From DASPJR01 sp035628505 (GTDB taxonomy: Bacteria; Planctomycetota; SZUA-567; H5-PLA8): a stretch of DNA of 64,000 nucleotides. The DNA lies in contig DASPJR010000232.1 of NCBI GenBank assembly GCA_035628505.1, forward strand, positions 49,216-113,215, read 5' to 3'. The notes under the pieces were generated by a model. It searched no databases. It was given only the letters and a program-made list of their open reading frames with translations, and was not told the DNA's origin. Shown in pieces: positions 24,964-33,978 of this stretch. A program made the position numbers and the translations under genes. The first letter of the stretch is position 1, and every line of letters begins with the position of its first letter.

Positions 24964-27828
24964 TTAAGGCCGCAGCCAAATGATGTCGCCTTCGAGAATC
25001 ACTTTCAAGCGGGCTTTGGCGGCGATCGCTTCGAGCACCTTTCCGACGCTCGAGTTGCTCACGTCAAGATCGGTGATCTGGTCAGCGGCGCGCTCGCGCA
25101 TGGATACCGGATCAACCAGCACCGTACAGCGCAGCTGGTGCTTGAGTTCAGACTGGCGCAGCAAGCCCGCAAAGCTGCGTGTCAATTTGCCGGTCCCCTG
25201 GAAGGGTTCGGCCAGGTTGGCCTGAATAGACTGCCGGTAGGGCGGAACCCAGGTGTCCAGCTTTGCGGCTGCCGGCGTATCCAGCGCGAGCTCAATGTCG
25301 CTGCGCAGGCGCTGCGCAAGTTGAAGCTGCCGGCGGTCGCCGTGGAAGACCAGTTTTCCGCCAATGCAGCGAACGCGCGTGTCGGCATAGAACGTCGGAT
25401 AAAGCTGCGGCAACAGCCGCGTGAAGAGCTCCGGGAACTCGGCGGCAAGATTGGGTTTTCTTGCCACGAGCGGCGCCAGCGAAACCACCTGCAGCGAGGG
25501 CGGGCCGTAGCAATCCTGCAGGTCGCTGATCACGATTGAATTCTGCTCAAGCTTCAGACCGAAGCCGGAGGTCCATGCCGACCACTCCAGCGCTTCGCCA
25601 AGTGAAATTCCCTTAAACACGAACGCCTGATTACTGAGTGCCGGGAAGCGGACCTTCGGTTTGATCGAAACCATGTTCGCCGCCTGGCTGATCAGCATCC
25701 CCATGTCCGAAACAGGCCCCGGCGTCACTGGCTGCGAGAGCAGCCCGGCGACTTCCGAGACCAGCGGCGATTCATTGCCCAGCTCGCTTAATGTGGAAGC
25801 CACCAGCGCATGGCCGAGCACGCCCGATTTGAAGCGCAGTCCACCAATGTCCACCGATGGGACTTCTGCGCAGATTTTTGCCTCTGCCAGACTGGCGTCC
25901 CCATGCAGCGCATCCAGTTGCAGGTGGACACCGCGCAGCGGCAGGGCCGGCGCAGGGTAGCGCAGCGCACGAACCAGTTCCTTGAGGTCCGAAACCCAGG
26001 CGGCATTTACCGGCTGGCCTATCAGTGCAGAATTGAGCGGGACGACGCGCTCGACGTTTGTCAACGCTTCGATGCGCGATGGCGGCGCGATGAACAGCGC
26101 ATGATCGTACCAGGCGCAGCCCAGCTGCGATTCTTTCAGCACCTCTCCGAGTTTCTGCAGCACCGTCTGTCCGCTCAGCGCAATACGCTGCTCGGCCAGT
26201 TTACGATCGAACGCGTCGCGTGCCGCTCCGCGCGCCGCAATCATGGTCACACCCGCGCGGCGGCTGAGACGGTCTACGAGTTCTGCCAGCGTGCGGCTCT
26301 CGCTGAGTGTCTCCTCCATGGAGCGCTCAAGCGCTTTGCGGATCTCTTCGGGCGGCGCACCCCACCCCGCGGCGCCTTCCAGGTTTCCTTTTGGCGCGGT
26401 CGTAAAGAACGGCTTCTGACCTTCGGCGCCGGTTTCGAATCCGCCGCCAACATCGCGCGCCATCCACGCCAGCACCGAACGCAGCGGCATATCGCTATGA
26501 ATGGAGAAGCTCAGCTCCGTGCGTGCAACCAGCGGCCCGCGCATCTGCTCGGCCAGCGCCGCCAGCTGGGGAGGCCTTTTCAATCGATCGGCAAGTTCTT
26601 CGATGCCCTCAGCCAGAGTTTTCCCGGCAAGGTCCAGCGGCGCCTCGACGCGCATGTCCCACGAGAACGGCACCGCGGGCGTCGGAGGCAGTCTCGGGGA
26701 TTCCACGGGGACAGGCTTGACGGCAGGTGTTTCAACTTTCACCGGCACGGCGGCAGAGACGCTGCTTTGCGTCAGCCGGCTGAGGCGCGCTTTGATATCG
26801 CTGTCGGCCAGCGCCGTTTCGGTGGGAGTCACGAGAAGTTCCTTGCCGGCAACCACCTGTGTCTTACTGCGCGTAGCCGCGCTGTGCACTTCGACCGAGC
26901 CCTCTTCGACGCACACCATGGCCACGCCGGAGGTAGGACGCTGGTCGCGCAACAGCTGCGGCGCCACGGCAACATCCACGATAAAGGCCGTGCCTGTCAC
27001 ACGAACATTGGCGGCTCCCGCCGCATCGACCTCAAAATATTCAGCTGCGGAGGCCTTCGGCCGGTCTTTGCGAACTTGAAAATAGGCGGCTCCGGCCACG
27101 ACGCGGTATTGATGGCGGTTGCTGACAGCCAACTGCGAATCGGGAGCCAGCAGCACGGATGCGATCAACTGTCCGCCGGACGTGAGGGTCATGTTCACCG
27201 GCTCGCTGCCCGAACTGACCAGATCGCCGTTCTGAAGCGGATCCATGCGCTGCAGCGGAGACTGGATTCCCGCGTGCGTCCGGCGCGCGTCTCCGGTGAG
27301 ATTGGCCACCATCGGCGGCGCATCGCTCTCAGTTCCCCGCGTGCGCAGGAACGTGGCTGTCAGCGCGACCGCAATCATCGCGCTCATGGCAATCGGGAGC
27401 CAGTACACGCGCCAGAGCGATCGTTTGCCTTGAACACCAACGATCGCACCGCTGGGCGGCCCCTGCGGATGCGCGCTCTTTTTCGCGGGCGCCGCAGACT
27501 TCAGCGCACGCGACCACTCTGGTGAATCACTGCTGCCGGGCGCTGGCAGCGCGGCCATCAGGCGCTCATTGAAATGCGGAGAGGTATCGAGATTGGCGAA
27601 CGATTCTTTCAGGCGCACTTCCAGGCGCCGGAAGCTTTCCAATTCTGCTTTGCACCCGGCGCAGGTTCGAACGTGAGCCAGCAGCAGATGGCGCTCGACT
27701 TCCTTCAGATCACGCTCTTCAATCATGCGCTCAATCTGGCGGCGCGCCTGCTCGCAGGTGAGGTCATCCCCGCCAGGCTGCGGCGGACCTACGGAAAAAA
27801 GGCGTGGAGGCGTCGGGGCGTCGCTCAC
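24964..27828 (-). CDS. large membrane anti-sigma factor with zinc finger and FecR domain
   Basis: The 954-residue product starts with a GTG overlapping the sigma-factor stop by four bases, which implies translational coupling. A zinc-binding anti-sigma motif (C-x-H-x3-C-x2-C type: HLLLAHVRTCAGCKAEL) lies near 46-62. One membrane segment (about 142-160) follows. The FecR-like domain (about 195-335) has ELLVTP and YFQVRKDRP. The remaining 600 residues contain repeated secretin-N/STN-like segments (for example LDLAGKTLAEGIEELADRL near 395-413, ISLGEALEWSAW and SSVGKVLEAIAAKARLK near the end). Classical FecR is about 320 residues, so this is three times larger. It should hold the ECF factor inactive and sense an envelope signal. 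Confidence 0.78.
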   Translation of the reverse strand: MSDAPTPPRLFSVGPPQPGGDDLTCEQARRQIERMIEERDLKEVERHLLLAHVRTCAGCKAELESFRRLEVRLKESFANLDTSPHFNERLMAALPAPGSSDSPEWSRALKSAAPAKKSAHPQGPPSGAIVGVQGKRSLWRVYWLPIAMSAMIAVALTATFLRTRGTESDAPPMVANLTGDARRTHAGIQSPLQRMDPLQNGDLVSSGSEPVNMTLTSGGQLIASVLLAPDSQLAVSNRHQYRVVAGAAYFQVRKDRPKASAAEYFEVDAAGAANVRVTGTAFIVDVAVAPQLLRDQRPTSGVAMVCVEEGSVEVHSAATRSKTQVVAGKELLVTPTETALADSDIKARLSRLTQSSVSAAVPVKVETPAVKPVPVESPRLPPTPAVPFSWDMRVEAPLDLAGKTLAEGIEELADRLKRPPQLAALAEQMRGPLVARTELSFSIHSDMPLRSVLAWMARDVGGGFETGAEGQKPFFTTAPKGNLEGAAGWGAPPEEIRKALERSMEETLSESRTLAELVDRLSRRAGVTMIAARGAARDAFDRKLAEQRIALSGQTVLQKLGEVLKESQLGCAWYDHALFIAPPSRIEALTNVERVVPLNSALIGQPVNAAWVSDLKELVRALRYPAPALPLRGVHLQLDALHGDASLAEAKICAEVPSVDIGGLRFKSGVLGHALVASTLSELGNESPLVSEVAGLLSQPVTPGPVSDMGMLISQAANMVSIKPKVRFPALSNQAFVFKGISLGEALEWSAWTSGFGLKLEQNSIVISDLQDCYGPPSLQVVSLAPLVARKPNLAAEFPELFTRLLPQLYPTFYADTRVRCIGGKLVFHGDRRQLQLAQRLRSDIELALDTPAAAKLDTWVPPYRQSIQANLAEPFQGTGKLTRSFAGLLRQSELKHQLRCTVLVDPVSMRERAADQITDLDVSNSSVGKVLEAIAAKARLKVILEGDIIWLRP

Positions 27829-28424
27829 CGCACGGCTCCTTCGGCGACGTCGCCGCTTCCGGCCGCGCTATTGCCCGCTCCAGCGCCGGCTTTGAAACCG
27901 AAGGCCAGTTGCAGATACTGCAGGGCATGATGCAGGCGGCTGCGCACTGTTCCGCGCGGCTCTCCAAGGCGCTCGGCAATTTCCTTGGGAGAGAGTCCTT
28001 CGAGGTAACGCAGCGTCAGCACCACGCGCTGCTCTTCAGGTAGCTCCGCGAGTGCGCGGAGGACATCTGCCGTATCGCGTCCAGGGCCCTGGGTCTGGCT
28101 CTCGGCTGCGATCTCCGGGGCGCTCTCAAGGGCAACCTCGTTGCGGTGGCGCTTCTGGGAGCGGGCACCGTCGGCGAGCACGTGGCCGGCGATTCCATAC
28201 ATCCAGCGCGCGAAAGCGGCGTGATCCTGCAATCCGCCGAGGCTCTTATACGCTTTTACGAAAACTTCCTGCGTCAAGTCGTCGGCCTCCGCCGGCTGGA
28301 ACCCACGCTGCAAGGCGAGCGCAAAGACAGTACGCCGGTGACGGTCCACCAGTTTGCCGAACGCTTCCCGGTCACCGGAAAGAGTTCTGGATACCAGTTC
28401 TGCATCAGACCAGGCCACGGGCAT
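27825..28424 (-). CDS. ECF-type RNA polymerase sigma factor
   Basis: The 199-residue product has sigma region 2 (about 8-75; DAELVSRTLSGDREAFGKLV, then DDLTQEVFVKAYKSL) and region 4 (about 118-168; LPEEQRVVLTLRYLEGLSPK and EIAERLGEPRGTVRSRLH). The C-terminal 30 residues are a Gly/Ala-rich tail. The ATG at 28424 has GGCGGAG directly upstream. It is the first gene of an operon with its anti-sigma factor and a secreted protein. ECF factors of this layout are usually autoregulated; no promoter of a special class could be identified in the 200 bases upstream. Confidence 0.95.
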   Translation of the reverse strand: MPVAWSDAELVSRTLSGDREAFGKLVDRHRRTVFALALQRGFQPAEADDLTQEVFVKAYKSLGGLQDHAAFARWMYGIAGHVLADGARSQKRHRNEVALESAPEIAAESQTQGPGRDTADVLRALAELPEEQRVVLTLRYLEGLSPKEIAERLGEPRGTVRSRLHHALQYLQLAFGFKAGAGAGNSAAGSGDVAEGAVR

Positions 28425-28569
28425 CTCCGCCGAAAGTAGGTCGTTTAACAGTGTGCATCTGTTGCCCAGATTTTAAGTGCTGGTGGACCATAGACTTAAA
28501 CCAGTGAGTGCTTACCACGACGTACGCGGAGCGCACGAGGAACGGAAGGAGCATCTATCCAGGGAATGG

Positions 28570-28604
28570 CCCGATTTCGCTTAAAAACCCGATTTCGCTT
28601 AAAA
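28570..28604. repeat. 17-bp direct repeat CCCGATTTCGCTTAAAA, two copies
   Basis: Copies at 28570-28586 and 28588-28604 are identical and separated by one base. They are followed by nonamer-like words CTTCGTGCG and CTTCGTGAA (28609-28626). The region lies between the sigma-factor start and the aminotransferase stop. Confidence 0.8.
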
Positions 28605-28643
28605 TCCCTTCGTGCGCTTCGTGAACTTGGTGGTCAAATCCGT

Positions 28644-29969
28644 TCACTTTCCAGATTCAAAACGCTTGCGCATAACCTTTTCAAGAATGCCCAAACCGGT
28701 CGCCACTTCCTCCTTTGTTATACTCAAAGGAGGGCAGAACCGGATGGTCGCTTCGCCGCATCCCAATAGCAGCAGACCGGCGTAGTAGCCATCGTCCACC
28801 ACCTGCTCTCGCAAGGCCCGTGCAGGCTTTCCACCCTCGGTGACAATGTCGATGCCGACCATCAGACCCAGTCCGCGCACCTGTCCGACATGCCTGGGAA
28901 AGAGCCCCGCAATTCGAAGCAGCCCCTCCTTTAAGTACTCGCCGACCACTGCGGCATTTTTCATGTACTTGCGTTCGATCAGGTCGATGCTGGCCAGCGC
29001 CGCGCGGCAGCTGACGGGATTTCCGCCAAACGTGGACCCGTGCGCGCCCTGCTTCCAGTCCATCACCGATTCTTTTGCTACCATGGCGCCCAGCGGCAGG
29101 CCGGAAGCGATACCTTTTGCCAGGCAGAGAATATCCGGCTCGACACCGAAGTGTTCGATGCAGAACATTTTTCCGGTGCGGCCGAATCCGCTCTGCACTT
29201 CATCGGCGACCAGCAGAATTTTATGCTCGTCGCACAGCTTGCGCAGCGAAGGCAGGAACTCTTTGGGCGGAACAATGTAGCCGCCTTCGCCCTGCAGCGG
29301 TTCGACAAAGATGGCCGCGACTTCTTCCGGCGGCACGGTCTGCTTGAACAGGCGGTCTTTTATGAAGGAGACATCGCCATATGGAACATGCTCGACTTCC
29401 GGCACCAGCGGCGCGAAATGCGCGCGCTGCGTGATCTTCGATCCGGTCAGTGAAAGCGCGCCAAACGTGCGGCCATGGAACGCGCCAAGGAAAGCGATCA
29501 CGCGCTGGCGCCCGGTGTGGTAGCGAGCCAGCTTGAATGCCGCTTCGATGGATTCTGCGCCTGAATTGGTAAAGAAGACACGCGTGGGCGACTTGCCCGG
29601 AAAAAGATGGCAGAGTTTAGATGCCAGCTGCGCCTGCGGCTCGTTGTAGTAATCGCTGCCGCACATATGGAGCAGCTTGCCCGCCTGGTCGCGTATCGCT
29701 TTGACAATTTCAGGATGGCAATGCCCGCAGTTGTTCACCGCAATCCCGGCCGTGAAATCCAGGAACCGGTTTCCGTCAAGGTCTTCGACCGTCGACATCC
29801 ACGCGCGCTTGACAGCGAGTGGAATGTAGCGCGTGTAACTGGGCGAGGTAAAGCGGCGATCGAGCTTAATGGCGGCGCGCGCCCGCGGGCCGGGAAGTTC
29901 GGTGTGGATGAAAGGAACCTTGAGTTTGCGCAAAGTCTTTTTCGCTTTCGGGCGCGGCTTCGCGGGCAT
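28644..29969 (-). CDS. class III PLP aminotransferase (acetylornithine/4-aminobutyrate type)
   Basis: The product is 441 residues from the ATG at 29969. The reading frame continues to 30110 or 30128 with a less conserved N-terminus, and no start has a good Shine-Dalgarno. SPSYTRYIPLAVKRA is the family N-terminal motif. Substrate and cofactor motifs follow: FTNSGAESIEAAFKLARY, FHGRTFGALSLTGS, LVADEVQSGFGRTGKMF and CLAKGIASGLPLGAM with the PLP lysine. These enzymes move the omega-amino group of ornithine, 4-aminobutyrate or lysine to 2-oxoglutarate. IKLD-SPSYTR-Y-PL spacing favours 4-aminobutyrate aminotransferase over ArgD, but the substrate is open. It is a lone gene. Confidence 0.9.
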   Translation of the reverse strand: MPAKPRPKAKKTLRKLKVPFIHTELPGPRARAAIKLDRRFTSPSYTRYIPLAVKRAWMSTVEDLDGNRFLDFTAGIAVNNCGHCHPEIVKAIRDQAGKLLHMCGSDYYNEPQAQLASKLCHLFPGKSPTRVFFTNSGAESIEAAFKLARYHTGRQRVIAFLGAFHGRTFGALSLTGSKITQRAHFAPLVPEVEHVPYGDVSFIKDRLFKQTVPPEEVAAIFVEPLQGEGGYIVPPKEFLPSLRKLCDEHKILLVADEVQSGFGRTGKMFCIEHFGVEPDILCLAKGIASGLPLGAMVAKESVMDWKQGAHGSTFGGNPVSCRAALASIDLIERKYMKNAAVVGEYLKEGLLRIAGLFPRHVGQVRGLGLMVGIDIVTEGGKPARALREQVVDDGYYAGLLLLGCGEATIRFCPPLSITKEEVATGLGILEKVMRKRFESGK

Positions 29970-30385
29970 TGGAAGATCGATGCGCACGACGCTGCCTTCA
30001 CTTCGAGCGTGCACAGTGCCCGCTCCGTTAGTGCCGAGGATGCCAGTGTTCAGTTTGGCTTTTTTCGAGAGGACAGGCACGGTTGAGGCCCTCAGTGGTG
30101 AATTGCGCATCTGGAACCGTACACCCAATCTTACAACTTTTCGCGTGCCACCCGCAACTCCGAACTGAAAAGATGACCCCCTGCCCGCTAAAGCGCCCTA
30201 CCAACATTTTACCCGGCGTGACCTTTCGTGCGCCGGCATGATCCCCCGTCGCCACGAAAAGATCAGCCTGCTTTCAAGCTGAATGTCCTTCTCCTGCAGC
30301 GGCTTTTTTCAGAAGGTTGGTGACGGGCTTGCAGTTCACTCCCTTCGCCGGAGGAGAAGGAGACCTTGGACTTATAGAAGCCTTC
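29970..30385. other. region between divergent aminotransferase and acyltransferase genes
   Basis: The first 140-160 bases may be coding if the aminotransferase uses an upstream start. The remainder (30129-30385) shows no gene. A purine-rich GGAGGAGAAGGAGA at 30350-30363 lies too far from the acyltransferase start to act as its ribosome site. Confidence 0.45.
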
Positions 30386-31645
30386 ATGTCACAACCGAAC
30401 CGACTTCTGGTGGACTCGCACCACCGCAACGATTCACTGGACGGCCTGCGCGGCCTTGCCATTCTGCTCGTCATCGTTTTCAAATTTGCAAACGACGCAC
30501 TCACGCCACAGTCGGGTATCGCTGAACGGCTTCTGCTGTATGTGCCGATCAGCGGATGGAGCGGCGTGGATCTGTTCTTCGTGCTCTCCGGTTTCCTGAT
30601 CACCGGAATCCTGCTGGATGCAAAACATCAGACCTGCAGGCGTTACTTCCAGGACTTTTACATCAAGCGCGTATTCCGCATTCTGCCGCTCTATTACCTG
30701 TTGTGCTTCATGTTCTTCGTCGTGATGCCGCTGCTCAGCCGCGGCGAAATACGCCCACTGTCGACGGCCGCGTGGTACTGGCTGCATCTGTCGAACTTTT
30801 TTCAAGCGGCCGGCGGCAGTGCGGGATTCTTAAGCGTCTCGTGGTCGCTGGCGGTCGAAGAGCAGTTCTATCTGGTGTGGCCTCTGGTGGTCTGGTACCT
30901 CAAGCCACGAACGCTGGCGCGCCTCTGCATCGCAGCGATCTTTGCGGCCTTCGCGACGCGCTGCGCCCTGGCCTTCAGCGGCGTGCACGCCGTGGCGATT
31001 TATCAGCTCACCCCCTGCCGGATCGACTGCCTGGCCGTCGGCGCATGGATTGCCATCGGGGCGCGCACGCCGGAGGCGAAAAACCTGGTGCGCTGGGCCA
31101 ACTGGGCCCTGCTCGTTTCAGCAACCGGCCTGTTCGGTGTTATCATGCCCGCATTGGTGATGACCAACGACATGCTCACAGGCCTGACGTTTCACAACCC
31201 GTGGGTCTTTACACTCGGCATGACGCTCAACGCCGTGTTCTTCGGCTTCCTGCTGATAAGGCTGCTTGCCAGCGGCAAAGAGACGCTCATGCATCGCGTT
31301 TTCATGAACCGCATCCTGCGCGACTTCGGAAAGTACAGCTATTGCATGTACCTCACGCATATGCTGATCATCAACTATTTCCATCTGAAGCTGCAGCCCA
31401 TGCTGGAGCACCACTTCGGTCTTCGAGCCGCGCTCTTCTGCGGCCTGATCATTACCTGCGTGAGCGTTTACATTATCGGCGCACTGAGCTGGCGCTTCTT
31501 TGAAGCGCCGATGATCGCCATGCGCGAGCGCTTCATCCCCAAAGCAACCCGGCCCGCGCCAGTTCTCGCTGAAGCTCCGGTGGTCCAGACGCCGGTGGCG
31601 GAGACTACTATTCAACTCGGCGGCAAACCCGAACCGGGACGTTAA
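30386..31645 (+). CDS. acyltransferase 3 family membrane protein (OafA/YrhL-like)
   Basis: The product is 419 residues from the ATG at 30386. The family motif DSLDGLRGLAILLVI lies at about 17-31. FVLSGFLITGILLD is near 65. The conserved SVSWSLAVEEQFYLVWPLVV is near 150. About ten membrane segments follow one another, including the C-terminal block that contains YSYCMYLTHMLI near 320. Members O-acylate surface polysaccharides, peptidoglycan or small molecules in the inner membrane. The cytoplasmic tail (about 385-419) is Pro/Ala-rich. There is no glycan-synthesis operon nearby, so the acceptor cannot be inferred. Confidence 0.92.
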   Translation: MSQPNRLLVDSHHRNDSLDGLRGLAILLVIVFKFANDALTPQSGIAERLLLYVPISGWSGVDLFFVLSGFLITGILLDAKHQTCRRYFQDFYIKRVFRILPLYYLLCFMFFVVMPLLSRGEIRPLSTAAWYWLHLSNFFQAAGGSAGFLSVSWSLAVEEQFYLVWPLVVWYLKPRTLARLCIAAIFAAFATRCALAFSGVHAVAIYQLTPCRIDCLAVGAWIAIGARTPEAKNLVRWANWALLVSATGLFGVIMPALVMTNDMLTGLTFHNPWVFTLGMTLNAVFFGFLLIRLLASGKETLMHRVFMNRILRDFGKYSYCMYLTHMLIINYFHLKLQPMLEHHFGLRAALFCGLIITCVSVYIIGALSWRFFEAPMIAMRERFIPKATRPAPVLAEAPVVQTPVAETTIQLGGKPEPGR

Positions 31646-31669
31646 TAAGGCGCCGCTGCGCGAGGCGGC

Positions 31670-31712
31670 AGCAGGCATTCCCGCAGGCCAATCTGGCACG
31701 GGAATGCCTGCT
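31670..31712. terminator. bidirectional hairpin between convergent genes
   Basis: A perfect 14-bp stem (31670-31683 with 31699-31712) has a 15-base loop. It lies between the acyltransferase stop and the sialidase stop. Only a short CTTCTT follows on the plus strand, so Rho-independent strength is moderate. Confidence 0.65.
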
Positions 31713-31728
31713 CTTCTTAAAGAGAACT

Positions 31729-32853
31729 CTAGTTTTTCAGGCGCCAGTGTGTCGCCATCAGACAGGTTTTCTCTCCGGCCTTCTCCAGCTGATAGTAAAT
31801 AGTGTAAATCGAACCATCACTCAGTTCGACAGATGCCGGGTAGCCCAGGTCGCTGTTCGGTGCTCTGCAAAGTTCAAATTCTTCGCCCCAGGTCTTCCCC
31901 TCATCTTTACTGATGCACGCCCGCTCGCCCACCGGCGCCTTGCGCCGTCCGTACGACAGCAGAATCCAGCCGTTCTTCAGTCGAAGCGCGTGCGGTGGAT
32001 AGCCCCAGATGTTTGTTTTTTCAGGCACCGTCCAGGTCGCGCCCGCATCAGAGCTGAATGCCGTATAAACGAACTGTTCTTCAGCTTTCCCCGATTCCAC
32101 GCGAAAGAGCCCCAGCAATTTCCCCGGCGACGTTTCGACGCCATGCGGCTCGCAGAATTTCAGCCGCGCTTTTTCAGGAGGAACCGGAACACTGCCGCGC
32201 CGAGACCAGCTCTTTCCATTGTCCGTCGAGACATGCAATTCAAGCGGCAGATCGTTATTGACTCCGGCATTTCCGAGGTACGCCAGCGTCCCATCCGCCA
32301 GGCGAAAACAGCCGTGCGGCGCGGTCACGCCCATTTTTACCGGCGCCTCCCACGTCTGGCCGCCATCTGTCGAGCGCACCGTCCAGTTGCCGCGAAGCTT
32401 CGTGCGAGTCTCGGGCGTCAGCGCGGCGATCGATTCCTTCCACTGGCTGACCACCGCCTCGCCATACATCTTTCGGCAGCTATCAACATGATCGGCGAAG
32501 TACGTCGAAGTGAACCACGTGACGACCAGCGCGCCGTCTGCCGCTTCGGTGATGCCCGCATCTCGGTCGTCGATCGCTGGAAGATCCTGGATTGTCTGCG
32601 GCGCGCTCCAGGTTTTTCCCTCGTCGTTCGAGCGGATCATCTGCACCTTTCCGAATGGGCAGATGTGCTCCTGCCGATCGCCGGAAAAGACTGCGACCAG
32701 TTCTCCATTCTTGCGCCGTTCAATCGTGGGCCAGCCGATATAGCGTCCGGGCTGCTTCGCAATCACCCGCGTTGAAATAACTTCAATGGCGGGCTCAGCG
32801 CAGTGAGCAGCAGTGGTGCACATGGCAAACATGATGGCGAGGGCTCTGCTCAT
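31729..32853 (-). CDS. secreted sialidase/BNR-repeat family protein
   Basis: The 374-residue product starts at the ATG at 32853 with GGAGAG eight bases upstream. A signal peptide covers residues 1-19 (ending AAHCA). The fold is a six-bladed propeller with several Asp-box motifs: SNDEGKTWSAP, STDGGQTWEAP, STDNGKSWSRR, SSDAGATWTVP and SKDEGKTWGEE. YIGWPTIERRKNGELVAVFS near the start resembles the arginine-triad region of exo-alpha-sialidase-like proteins. Such genes are very abundant in polysaccharide-degrading bacteria and many are not true sialidases. The next gene downstream on the other strand encodes a secreted isomerase. Confidence 0.88.
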   Translation of the reverse strand: MSRALAIMFAMCTTAAHCAEPAIEVISTRVIAKQPGRYIGWPTIERRKNGELVAVFSGDRQEHICPFGKVQMIRSNDEGKTWSAPQTIQDLPAIDDRDAGITEAADGALVVTWFTSTYFADHVDSCRKMYGEAVVSQWKESIAALTPETRTKLRGNWTVRSTDGGQTWEAPVKMGVTAPHGCFRLADGTLAYLGNAGVNNDLPLELHVSTDNGKSWSRRGSVPVPPEKARLKFCEPHGVETSPGKLLGLFRVESGKAEEQFVYTAFSSDAGATWTVPEKTNIWGYPPHALRLKNGWILLSYGRRKAPVGERACISKDEGKTWGEEFELCRAPNSDLGYPASVELSDGSIYTIYYQLEKAGEKTCLMATHWRLKN

Positions 32854-33006
32854 TATTTAACTCTCCAGGTATGCCTTCAGTACACCAGCGCCGCCTTTCC
32901 GAGTCACCCTGTTCCATTTACGGAGCAAGCTTTTTGCATCTTGCACCTGCGGCATTGAATGATTACATATTTCCGCTCGTCCACTTACTAAAGGAGATTC
33001 AATTCC

Positions 33007-33861
33007 ATGCACATTCTGGCGTTCAGTTTTATTGCGGCAGTGCTCGCTATCGGGATTTCGGCCCGTGCCGGCGAAGGCTCATTCGAAGGCTCACTTGGCC
33101 TGCAGCTCTACAGCCTGCGCGCTCAATTCATGTCTGACGGCGTGCCAGCGACGCTCGACAAAGTGAAAGCGTTCGGCTTCAAGAACGTCGAACTCGCCGG
33201 TACCTACAACCTGCCGCCGGATAAATTCCTTTCCTTGCTGGCCGAGCGCGGTCTGAAAGCTGTCAGCGGGCACTTCAGTTATGACAAGCTGAAGACGGAT
33301 CCCGAAGGCGTCGCCAGGGAAGCCAAGGCGCTGGGCCTGCAGTATGCCGGCTGCGCGTGGATCAGCCACAAGGCGCCCTTCGATGAGAAGCAGTGCCGCG
33401 ATGCGGCAGCCGTTTTCAACAAGGCCGGCGAGGCGCTCGCGAAGGAAGGCATCAAATTCATGTACCACTGCCACGGCTATGAGTTTTACCCGCATGGCGA
33501 GGGCACGCTCTTCGACCTGCTCGTAGCCGAAACGAAGAAGGAACACGTCAGCTTTCAGATGGACGTGCTGTGGGTCGTCTTCCCCGGACAGGATGCGGCA
33601 AAGCTGCTCGAGAAGCATGCCGGGCGCTGGGAACTGATGCATCTGAAGGATTTGCGCAAGGACGTACCGACCGGCTCGCTGGCGGGCAAAACCGATGTAA
33701 AAAATAACGTTCCGCTCGGCACTGGGCAGACGAACTGGCCGGAAGTTCTGAAAGCTGCGAAGAAAGCCGGCGTGAAGCATTATTTTATTGAAGACGAATC
33801 GCCCGACGTCCTGCAGCAGATTCCGGAATCGATGAAGTATCTCGAGACGGTGAAGTTCTAG
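33007..33861 (+). CDS. secreted sugar phosphate isomerase/epimerase-like TIM barrel
   Basis: The 284-residue product starts at the ATG at 33007 with AAGGAG upstream. A Sec signal peptide occupies residues 1-22 (cut after ARA or nearby). The AP-endonuclease-2/xylose-isomerase-like TIM barrel follows: GLQLYSLRAQFMSDGVP, GFKNVELAGTYN, GIKFMYHCHGYEF, FQMDVLWVVFPG and LMHLKDLRKD. Metal-binding Glu, Asp and His positions appear present. Members isomerise or epimerise sugars and inositols. Secreted copies are typical of planctomycete-like genomes. A hairpin repeat follows its stop codon directly. Confidence 0.88.
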   Translation: MHILAFSFIAAVLAIGISARAGEGSFEGSLGLQLYSLRAQFMSDGVPATLDKVKAFGFKNVELAGTYNLPPDKFLSLLAERGLKAVSGHFSYDKLKTDPEGVAREAKALGLQYAGCAWISHKAPFDEKQCRDAAAVFNKAGEALAKEGIKFMYHCHGYEFYPHGEGTLFDLLVAETKKEHVSFQMDVLWVVFPGQDAAKLLEKHAGRWELMHLKDLRKDVPTGSLAGKTDVKNNVPLGTGQTNWPEVLKAAKKAGVKHYFIEDESPDVLQQIPESMKYLETVKF

Positions 33862-33870
33862 TGATTCATG

Positions 33871-33907
33871 ATGCATGATGCATGAGAAAACTTCATGCAT
33901 CATGCAT
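33871..33907. repeat. 15-bp inverted repeat of the ATGCATGATGCAT family
   Basis: A perfect 15-bp stem (33871-33885 with 33893-33907) surrounds a 7-base loop GAAAACT. It begins 10 bases after the stop codon of the isomerase gene. The word ATGCATGATGCAT is shared with the inverted repeat at 1535-1626. Confidence 0.85.
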
Positions 33908-33978
33908 TAGCTTGAATCTGTTCTTCACCTCGGCGATGAGCGCAGTATTATACTCAACACGTTCAGGAGGCTCTGCCA

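Noticed and set aside
25810..27525. Plus-strand open frame opposite the anti-sigma factor
   Set aside because: Same reason: antisense shadow with an Arg/His/Gln-rich composition and no ribosome site.
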